The notes under the pieces are model-generated. The model was not told the origin of the DNA, searched no databases, and saw only the letters and a program-made list of their open reading frames with translations. The position numbers and the translations under genes are program-made. From Mycobacterium gordonae (GTDB lineage: Bacteria > Actinomycetota > Actinomycetes > Mycobacteriales > Mycobacteriaceae), in NCBI RefSeq assembly GCF_017086405.1, contig NZ_CP070973.1, positions 3,752,739 to 3,816,738 of the forward strand: DNA of 64,000 bases, read 5' to 3'. This document shows positions 17,152-25,359 of the stretch, one piece after another. Position 1 is the stretch's first letter. Each line of letters opens with the position of its first letter.

Positions 17152-18300
17152 GTGCGAAATTTGGATACGGTACTCGGGCTATCGGTGACGCCGTCCACCG
17201 TCGGGTGGGTCCTTGCCGAAGGACACGGCGCTGACGGCACCATCCTCGACCACCGCGAGGTGCCGTTGGGGGACGGCTCGCAGAACAGTCACGGGGTGCG
17301 TGCCGTGAGCACCGCGCAGCAGGTGACCGCCGAAGTCATGCGGGCCCGTGACGTTGCCGACTCCGTTGACCGCCGGTTGCGGGTCGTCGGAGTGACCTGG
17401 AGTGACGAAGCCTCAGCTCAGGCCGCGCTGCTGCTGGAGGCACTCACCGATGCCGGGTTCGACAATGTCGTGCCCGTCCGCCAGCTCGATGCCGTCGAAA
17501 CGCTCGCCCAGGCCATCGCGCCGGTGATCGGTTACGAGCAGACCGCGGTGTGCATCCTCGAACGCGAGTGGGCGACCGTGGTGATGGTGGACACCCGCGA
17601 AGGCGAGTCTCAGACCGCGGTCAAGCACGTCCGGGGCGGCTACGACGGTTTGACGTCGTGGCTCACCGGAATGTTCGACCGCAGCACTTGGCGCCCGGCC
17701 GGAGTGGTGGTGGTCGGGTCTCAGGACGACGTCAGCGACTTCTCCTGGCAGCTGGATAATGCTCTGCCGGTCCCGGTCTTCGCCCAGACCATGGCGCAGG
17801 TGACCGTCGCACGCGGCGCCGCACTCGCGGCCGCACAGAGCACCGAATTCACCGACGCCGAGCTCCTCGCGGCCGGCGCCGCCGCCGCACCCGTGACCTC
17901 CGCGTCCGTGCACTCGCGGCAGTACGCCGGGGCGGCAACCACGCTGGCAGCCGCCGCGGTGACCTTCGTTGCGTCGGTCTCACTGGCTCTGGGCCTGCAA
18001 TTCGCCCCGGACAAGGATTCCGCTCCGCCCCAACCCGCGCACCGGTCCACCCCCCGGGTGGCCGAGGCGGTGGCGCCGTCGCCCATGCCCCCTACCGCGC
18101 AAGCCGCTCCGGTCGCCCCTTCGGCACAGCAGGAGCCGGTGCGGCTTACCTCCGGCGAACAGGTGGAGGATCCAACGCCGGGCGGCCAACCCCCGGCGGC
18201 CGTGCCCGAACCGGATCAGACGGACGGCCCGTTGCGGCTGAGCCGGGTGCTCGAACACATCCCCGGCACCTTCTCGGAGCCCGGGCGCCCACCGGAATAA
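17152..18300 (+). CDS. Mycobacterial membrane protein with actin-like N-terminal region and Pro-rich tail
   Basis: 382 residues. The N-terminal 230 or so residues (LDTVLGLSVTPSTVGWVLAEG, later QTAVCILEREWATVVMVDT) resemble the ASKHA/actin-like fold seen in a mycobacteria-restricted family (Rv0312-like, probably DUF7159). A single transmembrane segment follows (AATTLAAAAVTFVASVSLAL), then a Pro/Ala-rich tail of about 90 residues, probably outside the membrane. This arrangement suggests a cytosolic sensor domain tied to the envelope, but function is unknown. GTG at 17152 is the best start, though the ribosome-binding site is weak. It occupies the position of Rv1887, and it converges with the YceI gene with only 4 bp between stops. 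Confidence 0.8.
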   Translation: MRNLDTVLGLSVTPSTVGWVLAEGHGADGTILDHREVPLGDGSQNSHGVRAVSTAQQVTAEVMRARDVADSVDRRLRVVGVTWSDEASAQAALLLEALTDAGFDNVVPVRQLDAVETLAQAIAPVIGYEQTAVCILEREWATVVMVDTREGESQTAVKHVRGGYDGLTSWLTGMFDRSTWRPAGVVVVGSQDDVSDFSWQLDNALPVPVFAQTMAQVTVARGAALAAAQSTEFTDAELLAAGAAAAPVTSASVHSRQYAGAATTLAAAAVTFVASVSLALGLQFAPDKDSAPPQPAHRSTPRVAEAVAPSPMPPTAQAAPVAPSAQQEPVRLTSGEQVEDPTPGGQPPAAVPEPDQTDGPLRLSRVLEHIPGTFSEPGRPPE

Positions 18301-18304
18301 CCGG

Positions 18305-18862
18305 TCAGGGCTTGCCCGGGGTAGCGGTGAAGGAGACTGTCACCTCATCGGCCACCTGCAGGGACCCCATCAACAGTGAGTAGGGCTTGACGCCGAAATC
18401 GCTCTGGCGAACGGTGGACTGCAGGGACAGACGCCAGGAGTCGGCGAGTTCTTCGGTGTGCAGATCGACGACATGGTCACGCACGGTGCCTCGGATCCGC
18501 ACCTTTCCGCTGAGTCGATAGCCGTCCTCGGTCTTCTCGATGGAGTCAGCATCGAAGCGGATCTCGGGAAACTTGTTCGCCGACAACGACTTCAGCGCAT
18601 TCGAGCGCACCAGCACCTTTTCGGGCCCGGACAGGCCTTTGACGCCGCCTTCGCCTCTCAATACCTCCAGCGAGTCCACCTCGACCACCAGGTTCGCCGA
18701 ATTAGGTTGATCCGCAACCCAATGCACACTTGTCCGCCAACGCGTCATCGCAATCGTTAGCCGGTGACCCATCCGGGCCGCACGCCCGGCAACCCCGGTG
18801 TGCAACGTCAGTTCGCCGTCGGCAGCGTCGAATGTCCACGCGGCATGCTGGTCGGCGGCCAT
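18305..18862 (-). CDS. YceI-like domain protein
   Basis: 185-residue protein with the YceI lipocalin-like barrel, which binds polyisoprenoid or other long hydrophobic molecules. Family features: AAWTFDAADGELTLHTGVAG near the start, the central VEVDSLEV and SLSANKFPEIRF, then the LSGKVRIRGTVRDHVVDL strand and a final VADEVTVSFTA. No signal peptide is present, so the protein appears cytosolic. ATG 18862 lies 3 bp after the alcohol dehydrogenase stop, so the two are co-translated from one message that starts with the CYP125 gene. A role in carrying a hydrophobic intermediate is inference from that context. Confidence 0.88.
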   Translation of the reverse strand: MAADQHAAWTFDAADGELTLHTGVAGRAARMGHRLTIAMTRWRTSVHWVADQPNSANLVVEVDSLEVLRGEGGVKGLSGPEKVLVRSNALKSLSANKFPEIRFDADSIEKTEDGYRLSGKVRIRGTVRDHVVDLHTEELADSWRLSLQSTVRQSDFGVKPYSLLMGSLQVADEVTVSFTATPGKP

Positions 18863-18865
18863 GGG

Positions 18866-19879
18866 TCAGACCGTGAGCACGGTGCGGTAGTGGGCCCGGC
18901 CCTGTTCCAACGCCGCGTAGCCGTCGGCTGCCTGTGCCAGCGGCAACTCCTCGATCCACGCGCGTACGCCCGACAGAAGAGCGAAATGCATGGTCTCCTC
19001 GATATCTTTCGCTGTCCCGGAGGGATGGCCGATGATGCTGAGCCCAGGGGTGATCAGTTGGACCGGACTGATTGGAAGCGGCTCGGGCGTCACCCCGATC
19101 GTCACCAGTTCACCCTGGGGCAGGAGTCCGCCGACCGTATCGGCCATCGCCTTCGAATTGCCGGCCGTCGCCAGCACCACCGCGACGCCGCCCAGGGTGC
19201 GTAGCGCTTCGGAGACGTTGACGCTGGTGGAGTCGATGTAATGGTGGGCACCGAGTTTCTTGGCGTCCCCCGCTTTGCCGGTGCCTCGCGCCACGGCGAT
19301 CGTTTCAAATCCCATCGCGCGGGCCCACTGCACACCCAGGTGGCCCAGACCGCCCACGCCGAGGACCGCGACCCGGTCACCGGGCAGGGCCCGGGTATGA
19401 CGCAGCGCGTTGTAGGTCGTGACGCCGGCACACCCCATCGGGGCCGCTTCGACGTCGGAGAGTCCCTCCGGGATGCGCGCCAGCGCGGTGGCCGGCACCG
19501 TGGCCGACTCCGCGTAGCCGCCGGGATAGTGCCAGCTCGGCACCTTGGCGTTGGCACAGTGGATCAGAATGCCTTTGCGGCACGGATCGCAGTGGTTGCA
19601 ATTGCCTCCGAACCAGCCGACCGCGACGCGATCACCCACCGCGAATTCTTCGACACCCGCACCGAGTTCGGCGATGGTTCCGGCGATTTCGTGGCCCGGC
19701 GTCAGCGGCCAGGACATGTCGGGGAACCCGCCGTTGACGAAGTGCGCATCAGTGCCGCAAATGCCGCAGGCGGTAACCGCGATGCGCACTTCGCCGCGGC
19801 CGGGCGCGGTGGTCTCAGCGTCGGCGAGCTCCAACGGTGCGCCTGCGGACTGGACGTGAATCGCTTTATGCGTCGGCAT
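18866..19879 (-). CDS. Zinc-dependent alcohol dehydrogenase
   Basis: 337-residue medium-chain dehydrogenase. Catalytic zinc ligands lie in CGICGTDAHF and the PGHE motif; the structural-zinc motif CNHCDPCRKGILIHC (C-x2-C-x2-C-x7-C) is complete; the NAD-binding motif is GVGGLGHLG. It resembles the AdhA/Rv1862-type cinnamyl-alcohol-like dehydrogenases. It lies 18 bp downstream of the CYP125 gene and 3 bp upstream of YceI. CYP125 makes a terminal alcohol on the sterol side chain, and this enzyme could oxidise such an alcohol to the aldehyde; that is inference from the operon. ATG 19879 follows a GGGGGG-rich ribosome-binding region. Confidence 0.93.
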   Translation of the reverse strand: MPTHKAIHVQSAGAPLELADAETTAPGRGEVRIAVTACGICGTDAHFVNGGFPDMSWPLTPGHEIAGTIAELGAGVEEFAVGDRVAVGWFGGNCNHCDPCRKGILIHCANAKVPSWHYPGGYAESATVPATALARIPEGLSDVEAAPMGCAGVTTYNALRHTRALPGDRVAVLGVGGLGHLGVQWARAMGFETIAVARGTGKAGDAKKLGAHHYIDSTSVNVSEALRTLGGVAVVLATAGNSKAMADTVGGLLPQGELVTIGVTPEPLPISPVQLITPGLSIIGHPSGTAKDIEETMHFALLSGVRAWIEELPLAQAADGYAALEQGRAHYRTVLTV

Positions 19880-19897
19880 GAATCCCCCCGTCGGTGG

Positions 19898-21193
19898 TCA
19901 ATGGGTGACCGGACATTGCTGGCCGGAAGCGGTTGCCTCGGTGTGATAGTCCACCTGCCAGTGCTTGATTCCGTTGAGCCAGCCCGATCGCAACCGCTCG
20001 GGTTTGCCGACCGATTCCAGGTCGGGCATGGCGTCGGCGATCGCGTTGAACATCAGGTCGATTGTCATCCGGGCCAGGTTGGCGCCTATGCAGTAGTGCG
20101 CACCGGTACCACCGAATCCCACGTGCGGGTTGGGATCGCGCTTGATGTTGAAGGTGAACGGGTCGTCGAAGACGTCCTCGTCGAAGTTCGCCGAGCGGTA
20201 CACCATCACCACCCGCTGGCCCTTCTTGATCGGCACACCGGACAATTCGTAGTCCTTCAGCGCGGTGCGCTGGAACGATGTCACCGGCGTGGCCCACCGG
20301 ACGATTTCGTCGGCCGTGGTGACCGGACGCTCACGCTTGTAGAGCTCCCACTGGTCCGGGAAATCGGTGAAGGCCATCATGCCCTGGGTGATGGAGTTGC
20401 GGGTGGTCTCGTTTCCGGCCACCGCCAGCAGGATGACGAAGAAGCCGAATTCGTCGTCGGACAGTTTGTGGCCGTCGACGTCGGCCTGGACCAATTTGGT
20501 GACGATGTCTTCGCCGGGGTTCTGGGCCCGGTCGGCGGCCACCTGCATGGCGTACATGATCAGTTCCACCGAGGCGGTGATGGCGTCGTTGGAGGCGAAC
20601 TCGGGATCCTGGTCACCCACCATCTGGTTGGACCAGTGGAACAGCTTCATCCGGTCCTCTTGCGGGACACCGAGCAGCCCGGCGATGGCCTGCAACGGCA
20701 ACTCGCAGGCCACCTGCTCGACGAAGTCGCCGGCCCCCTGGGAAGCCGCTACTTCCACGATGCGCCGGGCACGCTCGGCAAGGTCGTCACGCAGGCGCTC
20801 GACGGCGCGGGGCGTGAAGCCGCGCGAGATGATCTTGCGGAGGTGAGTGTGCAGTGGGGCGTCCTGATTGAGAAGGACGAACTTGCCCCGTTCGATCTGC
20901 TCGCCGACGGTGCCGTCCTTGTACCGGGGGAGTGCGGTCTTGGCCAGGCTGGAGAACACGTCGCTGCGCCGGGAGATCTCCTTGACGTCCTTGTGCTTAG
21001 TCACCACCCAGAAACCGCCGTCGTCGAAACCACCCACCCCGTCGGGCTGCTCGTTCCACCAGATCGGTGCGGTTCGGCGGAGTTCGGCCAGCTCCTCCAC
21101 CGGCAGCCGCTCGGCATGGACGTCCGGGTCGGTGAAATCGAACCCGGGCGGCAGATTGGGCTTTGCTTGCGGTTCGGCTGGCGTCGTTGACAA
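19898..21193 (-). CDS. Cytochrome P450, CYP125 family (steroid C26/C27 oxidation)
   Basis: 431-residue P450 very similar to CYP125A1 (Rv3545c), the enzyme that starts cholesterol side-chain degradation by oxidising the terminal methyl. Shared blocks include NLPPGFDFTDP near the N-terminus, FVEQVACELPLQAIAGLLGV, the I-helix VAGNETTRNSITQGM, DEIVRWATPV (ExxR) and the haem loop GGTGAHYCIGANLAR, ending LRSGWLNGIKHWQVDY. In M. tuberculosis CYP125 sits in the igr region, so this is probably an additional paralogue. TTG 21193 is the best start, with GAGGAG seven bases upstream; the frame remains open farther up without protein character. A KstR-like box is at 21297-21310. ADH and YceI follow as an operon. 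Confidence 0.92.
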   Translation of the reverse strand: MSTTPAEPQAKPNLPPGFDFTDPDVHAERLPVEELAELRRTAPIWWNEQPDGVGGFDDGGFWVVTKHKDVKEISRRSDVFSSLAKTALPRYKDGTVGEQIERGKFVLLNQDAPLHTHLRKIISRGFTPRAVERLRDDLAERARRIVEVAASQGAGDFVEQVACELPLQAIAGLLGVPQEDRMKLFHWSNQMVGDQDPEFASNDAITASVELIMYAMQVAADRAQNPGEDIVTKLVQADVDGHKLSDDEFGFFVILLAVAGNETTRNSITQGMMAFTDFPDQWELYKRERPVTTADEIVRWATPVTSFQRTALKDYELSGVPIKKGQRVVMVYRSANFDEDVFDDPFTFNIKRDPNPHVGFGGTGAHYCIGANLARMTIDLMFNAIADAMPDLESVGKPERLRSGWLNGIKHWQVDYHTEATASGQQCPVTH

Positions 21194-21296
21194 TTGCCTA
21201 CTCCTCGTAACCGTGTTCGCGTGGTCGTCCGGTGCCAATAATTCCTTGCTACACCACACTTGGGAAGCCTGGGAAGAAAAGCCGTCAATGCTGAAT

Positions 21297-21310
21297 TGGA
21301 ACGTGTTCTC
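21297..21310 (-). promoter_or_regulatory. KstR-like operator upstream of the CYP125 operon
   Basis: TGGAACGTGTTCTC matches the KstR consensus TnnAACnnGTTnnA at 7 of 8 fixed positions (the last A is C). KstR represses sterol-catabolism genes in mycobacteria and rhodococci until a cholesterol-derived CoA ester releases it. The site is 104 bp upstream of the CYP125 start, on DNA not otherwise coding. The sequence match is direct; binding is inferred. Confidence 0.7.
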
Positions 21311-21498
21311 AGCGGGACATGCCGACCGGTCCAACAGCTGGGGAGGGGCCAGACCGTCGTGCCGCTCACGCGAGCTCGCGGGGGAATCCGTATGAGGCAT
21401 ATCGCGCGTGCCGCCCAGCCAGGCAGAGGATGGGCCGCGCACGTGCACTCCGACGGCCGCAGCGGCAGATTTCTACGAAGCCGTTTGCGCCTTGCCGA

Positions 21499-22419
21499 TC
21501 ACGTCTTACGAAGTGTTGCCGTCACGAACCCCGTCTCACCGGACGCGGCCGGCGTCTCCGCGGGAAACGAGAAGCCGTTGCGCTCGTATATTTCTTGCGC
21601 GGTGTGGGAGCTCACTTCCCAGCCTCGGGAAGTCAAGTAGCCGGTAACGCTGTCGCGTTGGCCGCGATACACCAGTTCGGCCATGTCCAGGTCGAGGCCC
21701 ACGCGCCGCCAGTATTCGGTGAGGGTCGGCAATCGGTGGTCGAATAAGCCGTCCGAACCGGCGACGTCTTCGGTGGCGAGCAAGCTGCCTGGCGCGCTCA
21801 AGACGGTGATGGTGTCGAATAGTAGGTTCTGGGCAGATGGCGGTAGGTACACCAACAGGCCTTCGACACTCCAGGCCGTTGGCTGATGCGGATCAAAACC
21901 GGCATCACGTAGTGCGGCCTGCCAGTCGTCCCGGAGATCGACCCCGACGAGGCGTCGATCGACCTTCGAGACGGCTCCGAGAGCATCCAGCGTCTCGACC
22001 TTGAAATTCAGAACCGATGGACGGTCCACCTCGTAGACCACCGTCCCAGGCGGCCATGCCAATCGGTATGCCCTGCTGTCGAGACCGGCGGCCACGATGA
22101 CCGCCTGGCGTATCGAGCTCCCCGCGACAACAAAATAGTCATCGAAAAAGCGAGTCCGAGCGGTGATCCGTTCTTTCGTGATCGCCCCGATCACGACCTC
22201 ACCGTCAAGAACACGGGCGATTGGTTCCAGCCCGACCGCCCGTACCAGCGGTTCGGCGAACGGGTCATCGAGAAGTGCGTCAGGTTGCCGGGACGCAAGC
22301 GCCCGCCACAAGGCGACTATCGTCGCGGTGACGCCGACGCTGGATGCCGGGTCCCAATCGTCACCGTCGTATCTGCCGGGCGAATTGATTTGCTTCACTT
22401 GATAGTCCAAGCCGCTCAC
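21499..22419 (-). CDS. SAM-dependent methyltransferase, mycobacterial TIGR00027/LCMT-like family
   Basis: 306-residue class I methyltransferase of the family that is highly expanded in mycobacteria. The SAM-binding strand is QAVIVAAGLDSRAYRL; VYEVDRPSV gives the acidic ribose ligand, and WSVEGLLVYLP the family motif after strand 4. The target is unknown. GTG 22419 overlaps the stop of the upstream acetyltransferase in GTGA, so the two are translationally coupled. It is a paralogue of the gene at 31808-32716. It ends 305 bp before the CYP125 start, with no clear terminator in between. Confidence 0.88.
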   Translation of the reverse strand: MSGLDYQVKQINSPGRYDGDDWDPASSVGVTATIVALWRALASRQPDALLDDPFAEPLVRAVGLEPIARVLDGEVVIGAITKERITARTRFFDDYFVVAGSSIRQAVIVAAGLDSRAYRLAWPPGTVVYEVDRPSVLNFKVETLDALGAVSKVDRRLVGVDLRDDWQAALRDAGFDPHQPTAWSVEGLLVYLPPSAQNLLFDTITVLSAPGSLLATEDVAGSDGLFDHRLPTLTEYWRRVGLDLDMAELVYRGQRDSVTGYLTSRGWEVSSHTAQEIYERNGFSFPAETPAASGETGFVTATLRKT

Positions 22420-22955
22420 CGCAGCGCCTTTGCGTAGAGGAAGAAGTCACGCGGTTCTGCGTCCAGAACCGGGCACACTCCGTAGCGCGCCAACCTGCCC
22501 TCGATCGCAAAGCCGCAGCGCTCGAGCAACCTTGCCGATCGTGAATTGTCGACAGCGCACGTGGCCCATACCCTGTACACCTCGGCGTCCGCCTCCAACG
22601 CGGGAACGATGAGACCAATTGCCTCGAACATCAGTCCCGTCCCCCACCACTGGCGACCCAGACAGCACCCGATTTCGACGGCGTGGCGCGGCGAACGCGA
22701 GCATCTGATGAAGCCGACCACATCGCCACTGGTCTGCAGAGCTACCATCCACGTTTGGTCGTCCTCACTGGCATGCATACGCTGTGCGACCATCCGCCGT
22801 GTCTGGCCGACGTCGGTGTGGGGCTCCCACCGCATGTACCGCGCCGCTTCGGGATCACACGTGATCCTTTCGAACAACGCGTCGGCATCATCGATCTGCG
22901 GCGGGCGCAGCAAGACCCGCTGCCCAGGTATCCGTTCAGAAGCCAGAGTCGTCAT
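22416..22955 (-). CDS. GNAT-family N-acetyltransferase (RimJ/RimL-like)
   Basis: 179-residue acetyltransferase. The fold reads in order: ERIPGQRVLLRPPQIDDADALF, then EIGCCLGRQWWGTGLMFEAI (the acetyl-CoA-binding strand/loop in the position of Q/RxxGxG/A) and ATCAVDNSRSARLLERCGFAIEGRLARY, the C-terminal motif of RimJ/RimL proteins. These usually acetylate N-terminal amines of proteins, but related enzymes act on small molecules or peptides. It is 60 bp downstream of the GRDP-like gene and overlaps the methyltransferase by 4 bp. The substrate is unknown. Confidence 0.88.
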   Translation of the reverse strand: MTTLASERIPGQRVLLRPPQIDDADALFERITCDPEAARYMRWEPHTDVGQTRRMVAQRMHASEDDQTWMVALQTSGDVVGFIRCSRSPRHAVEIGCCLGRQWWGTGLMFEAIGLIVPALEADAEVYRVWATCAVDNSRSARLLERCGFAIEGRLARYGVCPVLDAEPRDFFLYAKALR

Positions 22956-23015
22956 CGCTCTCCGTCCAGGCGATTGCAGGGTCCATCGAAATTCGTCGAA
23001 ACGAACAAGAGACCG

Positions 23016-23786
23016 CTAGAAGGCGATCCGCAGCACGCCCACTCCGATGAGAGCCCGGCTCAGGCCAAGTTTCTCGTCATCGGCGAGCGTGTCACCCAGT
23101 TCACGAATATAAAAATCTTGGTGCTGCGCGATGAAATTCAGCGCGGGGCCGCCGAGTGCGTTGACTGACAGGATCCGGCCGCGCACGACATCGAACAGCT
23201 CGACGGTGCCACTGTGAATCCTTGTACCGAGTTGTCCTGCTCTATCATTGATCACGCGGCTCGCGGGTGTAAGAAAATGCTCGTCGTACCAGACGGCAGG
23301 CAACGCCTCTCCGAACAATTCTTTATATCGATCGCCGAAGTCCTGAAAGCTGGTATTTCGGAAATTTTGCCGGTGGCTACTGTTGTGATGATCATCATCG
23401 TCGGCAGCGGCTGAAAGCCAGTCCATGTGCGATGCTTCGACATTCGGAGCGTGATGCAGAAATTTATCAAAGTAACGGTAGCCGTAGTCAGCGTATTCTG
23501 AAGTGAACAAGATGAAGGTGTGCCAGGCTTCGTCTACCATTCTCGAGTGCATGGCGACGTGTTCGTCAGCGCTGACCGCACACAACACAAAGTATTTCTT
23601 TAGTTCGCTGAACAGGTTTTCGGCCGACTCCGGGTCGCGCGCCACCCGATCGTGAACAAGGCGATCGATCAAATAGGGCGCTTCAAACGCCAGGGCCTCG
23701 CGGTGCCGCCTGTCGATAAGCGCCGGAGCGAGGGGCCGGCCGTCCGAATCGGGGCTCTGCTGTGCTGATACTATCTTCGGTAGCAT
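23016..23786 (-). CDS. GRDP-like (glycine-rich domain-containing-protein-like) protein
   Basis: 256-residue protein of low GC content for this genome. Residues 84-89 (VDEAWH) and 98-112 (YADYGYRYFDKFLHH) form the hallmark helix pair of the GRDP-like family (PF07173/DUF1399-type), with conserved Trp, His and Phe. Sequence after residue 120 is Asp/His-rich (AADDDDHHNSSHRQN), a possible metal-binding loop. The last 100 residues look like a separate small domain and contain no recognised motif. No signal peptide or membrane segment is seen. Bacterial members have no settled function. Downstream are a GNAT and a methyltransferase; upstream is a possible 44-residue peptide gene. The family call is from motif recognition only. 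Confidence 0.7.
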   Translation of the reverse strand: MLPKIVSAQQSPDSDGRPLAPALIDRRHREALAFEAPYLIDRLVHDRVARDPESAENLFSELKKYFVLCAVSADEHVAMHSRMVDEAWHTFILFTSEYADYGYRYFDKFLHHAPNVEASHMDWLSAAADDDDHHNSSHRQNFRNTSFQDFGDRYKELFGEALPAVWYDEHFLTPASRVINDRAGQLGTRIHSGTVELFDVVRGRILSVNALGGPALNFIAQHQDFYIRELGDTLADDEKLGLSRALIGVGVLRIAF

Positions 23787-23921
23787 AGTTTTCTGATTTC
23801 ACGATGCCGTTCTCAGTGCTGTTCCATTTCGATCAATTGCAGTACATCACCGATGTCAAGGCCATTTAGCGCGTCCACTGGGCGGATGCGAGCCTGAAAA
23901 GATGATGGACAGAGGCATCTA

Positions 23922-23966
23922 CTGCCTGGTGGGGCACGGCATTACGGACCTTGCCCCACTAGGCAG
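23922..23966 (-). terminator. Hairpin between the putative peptide gene and the GRDP-like gene
   Basis: 15 bases at 23922-23936 (CTGCCTGGTGGGGCA) pair with 23952-23966 (TGCCCCACTAGGCAG) with one G-T type mismatch, around a 15-nt loop. It begins 17 nt after the peptide stop and 136 nt before the GRDP-like start in the leftward direction. There is no T-run. A partial terminator that lets some transcription continue to the enzymes is one reading; an RNA-stability element is another. Confidence 0.5.
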
Positions 23967-23982
23967 AGAGTCCGTCAACTTT

Positions 23983-24117
23983 TCAAGCCCGCTGCTGAGT
24001 GCCGGCGATTGGCATGCACAATACGGGATGACAATTGCTGTTGATTCCGCTGTGGTCGACGATAGTGAGCCGACCCACGTAGGTGATATTTCCAGCTCGC
24101 TCGATTTCAGGAATCAT
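23983..24117 (-). CDS. Putative 44-residue peptide, possible precursor peptide
   Basis: Small frame starting at ATG 24117, with GAAAGGA about nine bases upstream. The product begins MIPEIERAGNITYVGRL and ends SNCHPVLCMPIAGTQQRA: an acidic front half, then two Cys four residues apart (C-x4-C). It has no signal peptide. It lies immediately upstream of the GRDP-like, GNAT and methyltransferase genes on the same strand, followed by a hairpin. This layout recalls a modified-peptide locus, but no known precursor family is recognised. Third-position GC is only about 60 percent, similar to the surrounding island. It could be a chance frame; an overlapping plus-strand frame exists but has no good ribosome-binding site. 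Confidence 0.35.
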   Translation of the reverse strand: MIPEIERAGNITYVGRLTIVDHSGINSNCHPVLCMPIAGTQQRA

Positions 24118-24593
24118 CGGGTCTGATCCTTTCAGTGAATTATCGTTTGACAACCCGCGAGCGATTCTCGCGGTCCGCAGTAATTGCTGCGGCAGATCAA
24201 GACTTACCACCACGACCCGTGATTGTCAACCATGGATGACAATCAACTGAGGATGACAGTAAGGATCGGCGCCGCTGCGTCGCTCGTTCCGCGAAGGGGT
24301 ACGTTGGACATCTGCCCGCACGGCCCACGACATACCCGCCGTTGTCGCCCGGCCCGAAAGCCGAAGCTCGGTCTACATGCACATCGTCTTCGCAGAGCAT
24401 GCGGAGTCACTGGGCGGCCTATGTTGCTCAGTCGCAACCTTCGGCAAATGAATGCGTCGCCCAGCCAGACCGCTGGCCGTGTGCCCCGCGGCGTCGTCCT
24501 ACGTGGTTTCGGGTATGGCCTTGTGGCAACTACAGCAAACGATATGCTCTTGAGGAACAAGGCACCGGTGCCAGGAAAGGACGAGCGGAACAC
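24118..24593. other. Intergenic region upstream of the Rv1891-like gene
   Basis: 476 bp between the leftward putative peptide gene and the rightward Rv1891-like gene. It should carry promoters in both directions. The left half is AT-richer, part of the low-GC island; the right half returns to normal composition. Open frames here have no supporting ribosome-binding sites and read as low-complexity shadows. Confidence 0.5.
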
Positions 24594-25007
24594 ATGATTC
24601 GCGAATTACTCGCCGCCGCTGCGATCACGGGGTCGATGATCGGGGTAGCGCCGGTCGCCAGTGCCGACAACGGACGTTGGGAGGGTGACGTCCCCGGGAT
24701 GAATTACGACGCTTCGCTCGGTGCGCCGTGTGACAACTACGAACGGTTCATCTTCGGACGCGGCCCCAGTGGCCAGGCTGAGGCCTGTCATTTCCCGCCA
24801 CCCAACCAGTTCCCGGCGGCCACCACCGGCTACTGGGTCATTTCGTACCCGCTTCGCGGTGTCCAGCAGATCGGCGCGCCGTGCCCCGGCCCCAAGGTCG
24901 CGGCCCAGTCGCCGGCCGGTCTGCCGATGCTGTGCCTGGGCGCCCAGGGCTGGCAGGAGGGCTGGTTCACCGGGGCCGGGTTCTTCCCGCCTGATCTGAG
25001 CGACTGA
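24594..25007 (+). CDS. Secreted protein of unknown function, Rv1891-like
   Basis: 137-residue exported protein. A signal peptide (MIRELLAAAAITGSMIGVAP) ends VASA before mature DNGRWEG. The mature part is rich in Gly and Pro and has four Cys (GAPCDNYERF, AEACHFPPP, GAPCPGP, MLCLGA), an even number able to form two disulfides. Mycobacteria hold several such small secreted proteins of this CxxPP style. ATG 24594 has AGGAAAGG upstream. It leads a short same-strand series with the Rv1892- and Rv1893-like genes. Function is unknown. Confidence 0.87.
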   Translation: MIRELLAAAAITGSMIGVAPVASADNGRWEGDVPGMNYDASLGAPCDNYERFIFGRGPSGQAEACHFPPPNQFPAATTGYWVISYPLRGVQQIGAPCPGPKVAAQSPAGLPMLCLGAQGWQEGWFTGAGFFPPDLSD

Positions 25008-25011
25008 CCCG

Positions 25012-25287
25012 ATGGCGGACGCCCCGATTCCGCGATGGTTGCGATTCGTCTTGGCGTCCGACCGTGCCGGTTCTGCGTGGTACGTCGGCACCGGGTTCTT
25101 CTTCGCACCCGTGCTGGCCGGACTGTCGCCCTGGCCGGCGGTGACCACCGTGCTGTGGTGGGTTATCGGACTGGCAGGATTGTGGCTCGGTCTACTCGGA
25201 ATTGCGATGGCCGCCGGGCTGGCGCGGGTACTGCGGTCCGGCGGCGAGATTTCCGAAGACTATTGGCGCACTCTCGTCGACTACTGA
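25012..25287 (+). CDS. Small membrane protein, Rv1892-like
   Basis: 91 residues. Hydrophobic stretches WYVGTGFFFAPVLAGL and VLWWVIGLAGLWLGLLGIAMAAGL predict two membrane segments, followed by a short charged tail (SGGEISEDYWRTLVDY). The ATG is 4 bp after the stop of the Rv1891-like gene, so the two are almost certainly co-transcribed. No function is known for the family. Confidence 0.85.
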   Translation: MADAPIPRWLRFVLASDRAGSAWYVGTGFFFAPVLAGLSPWPAVTTVLWWVIGLAGLWLGLLGIAMAAGLARVLRSGGEISEDYWRTLVDY

Positions 25288-25359
25288 CTCCGGCGCCTAC
25301 TGTCATACTCAACGTCCGCCACCGAACGTCACAGAACGCCGATGAATAGGAGATTCACC

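Noticed and set aside
19241..21190. Plus-strand open frame of about 650 codons opposite the CYP125 and alcohol dehydrogenase genes
   Set aside because: It is antisense to two recognisable enzymes with perfect motifs; high GC in third positions removes stops from the opposite strand.
21194..21448. N-terminal extension of the CYP125 protein to 516 residues
   Set aside because: The extra residues have no family counterpart; a GAGGAG-TTG start at 21193 gives the normal N-terminus, and the KstR-like site would otherwise lie in coding sequence.
23902..24126. Plus-strand frame of 74 codons overlapping the putative peptide gene
   Set aside because: No ribosome-binding site, and it includes both arms of the hairpin; the minus-strand 44-codon frame is better supported, though also uncertain.
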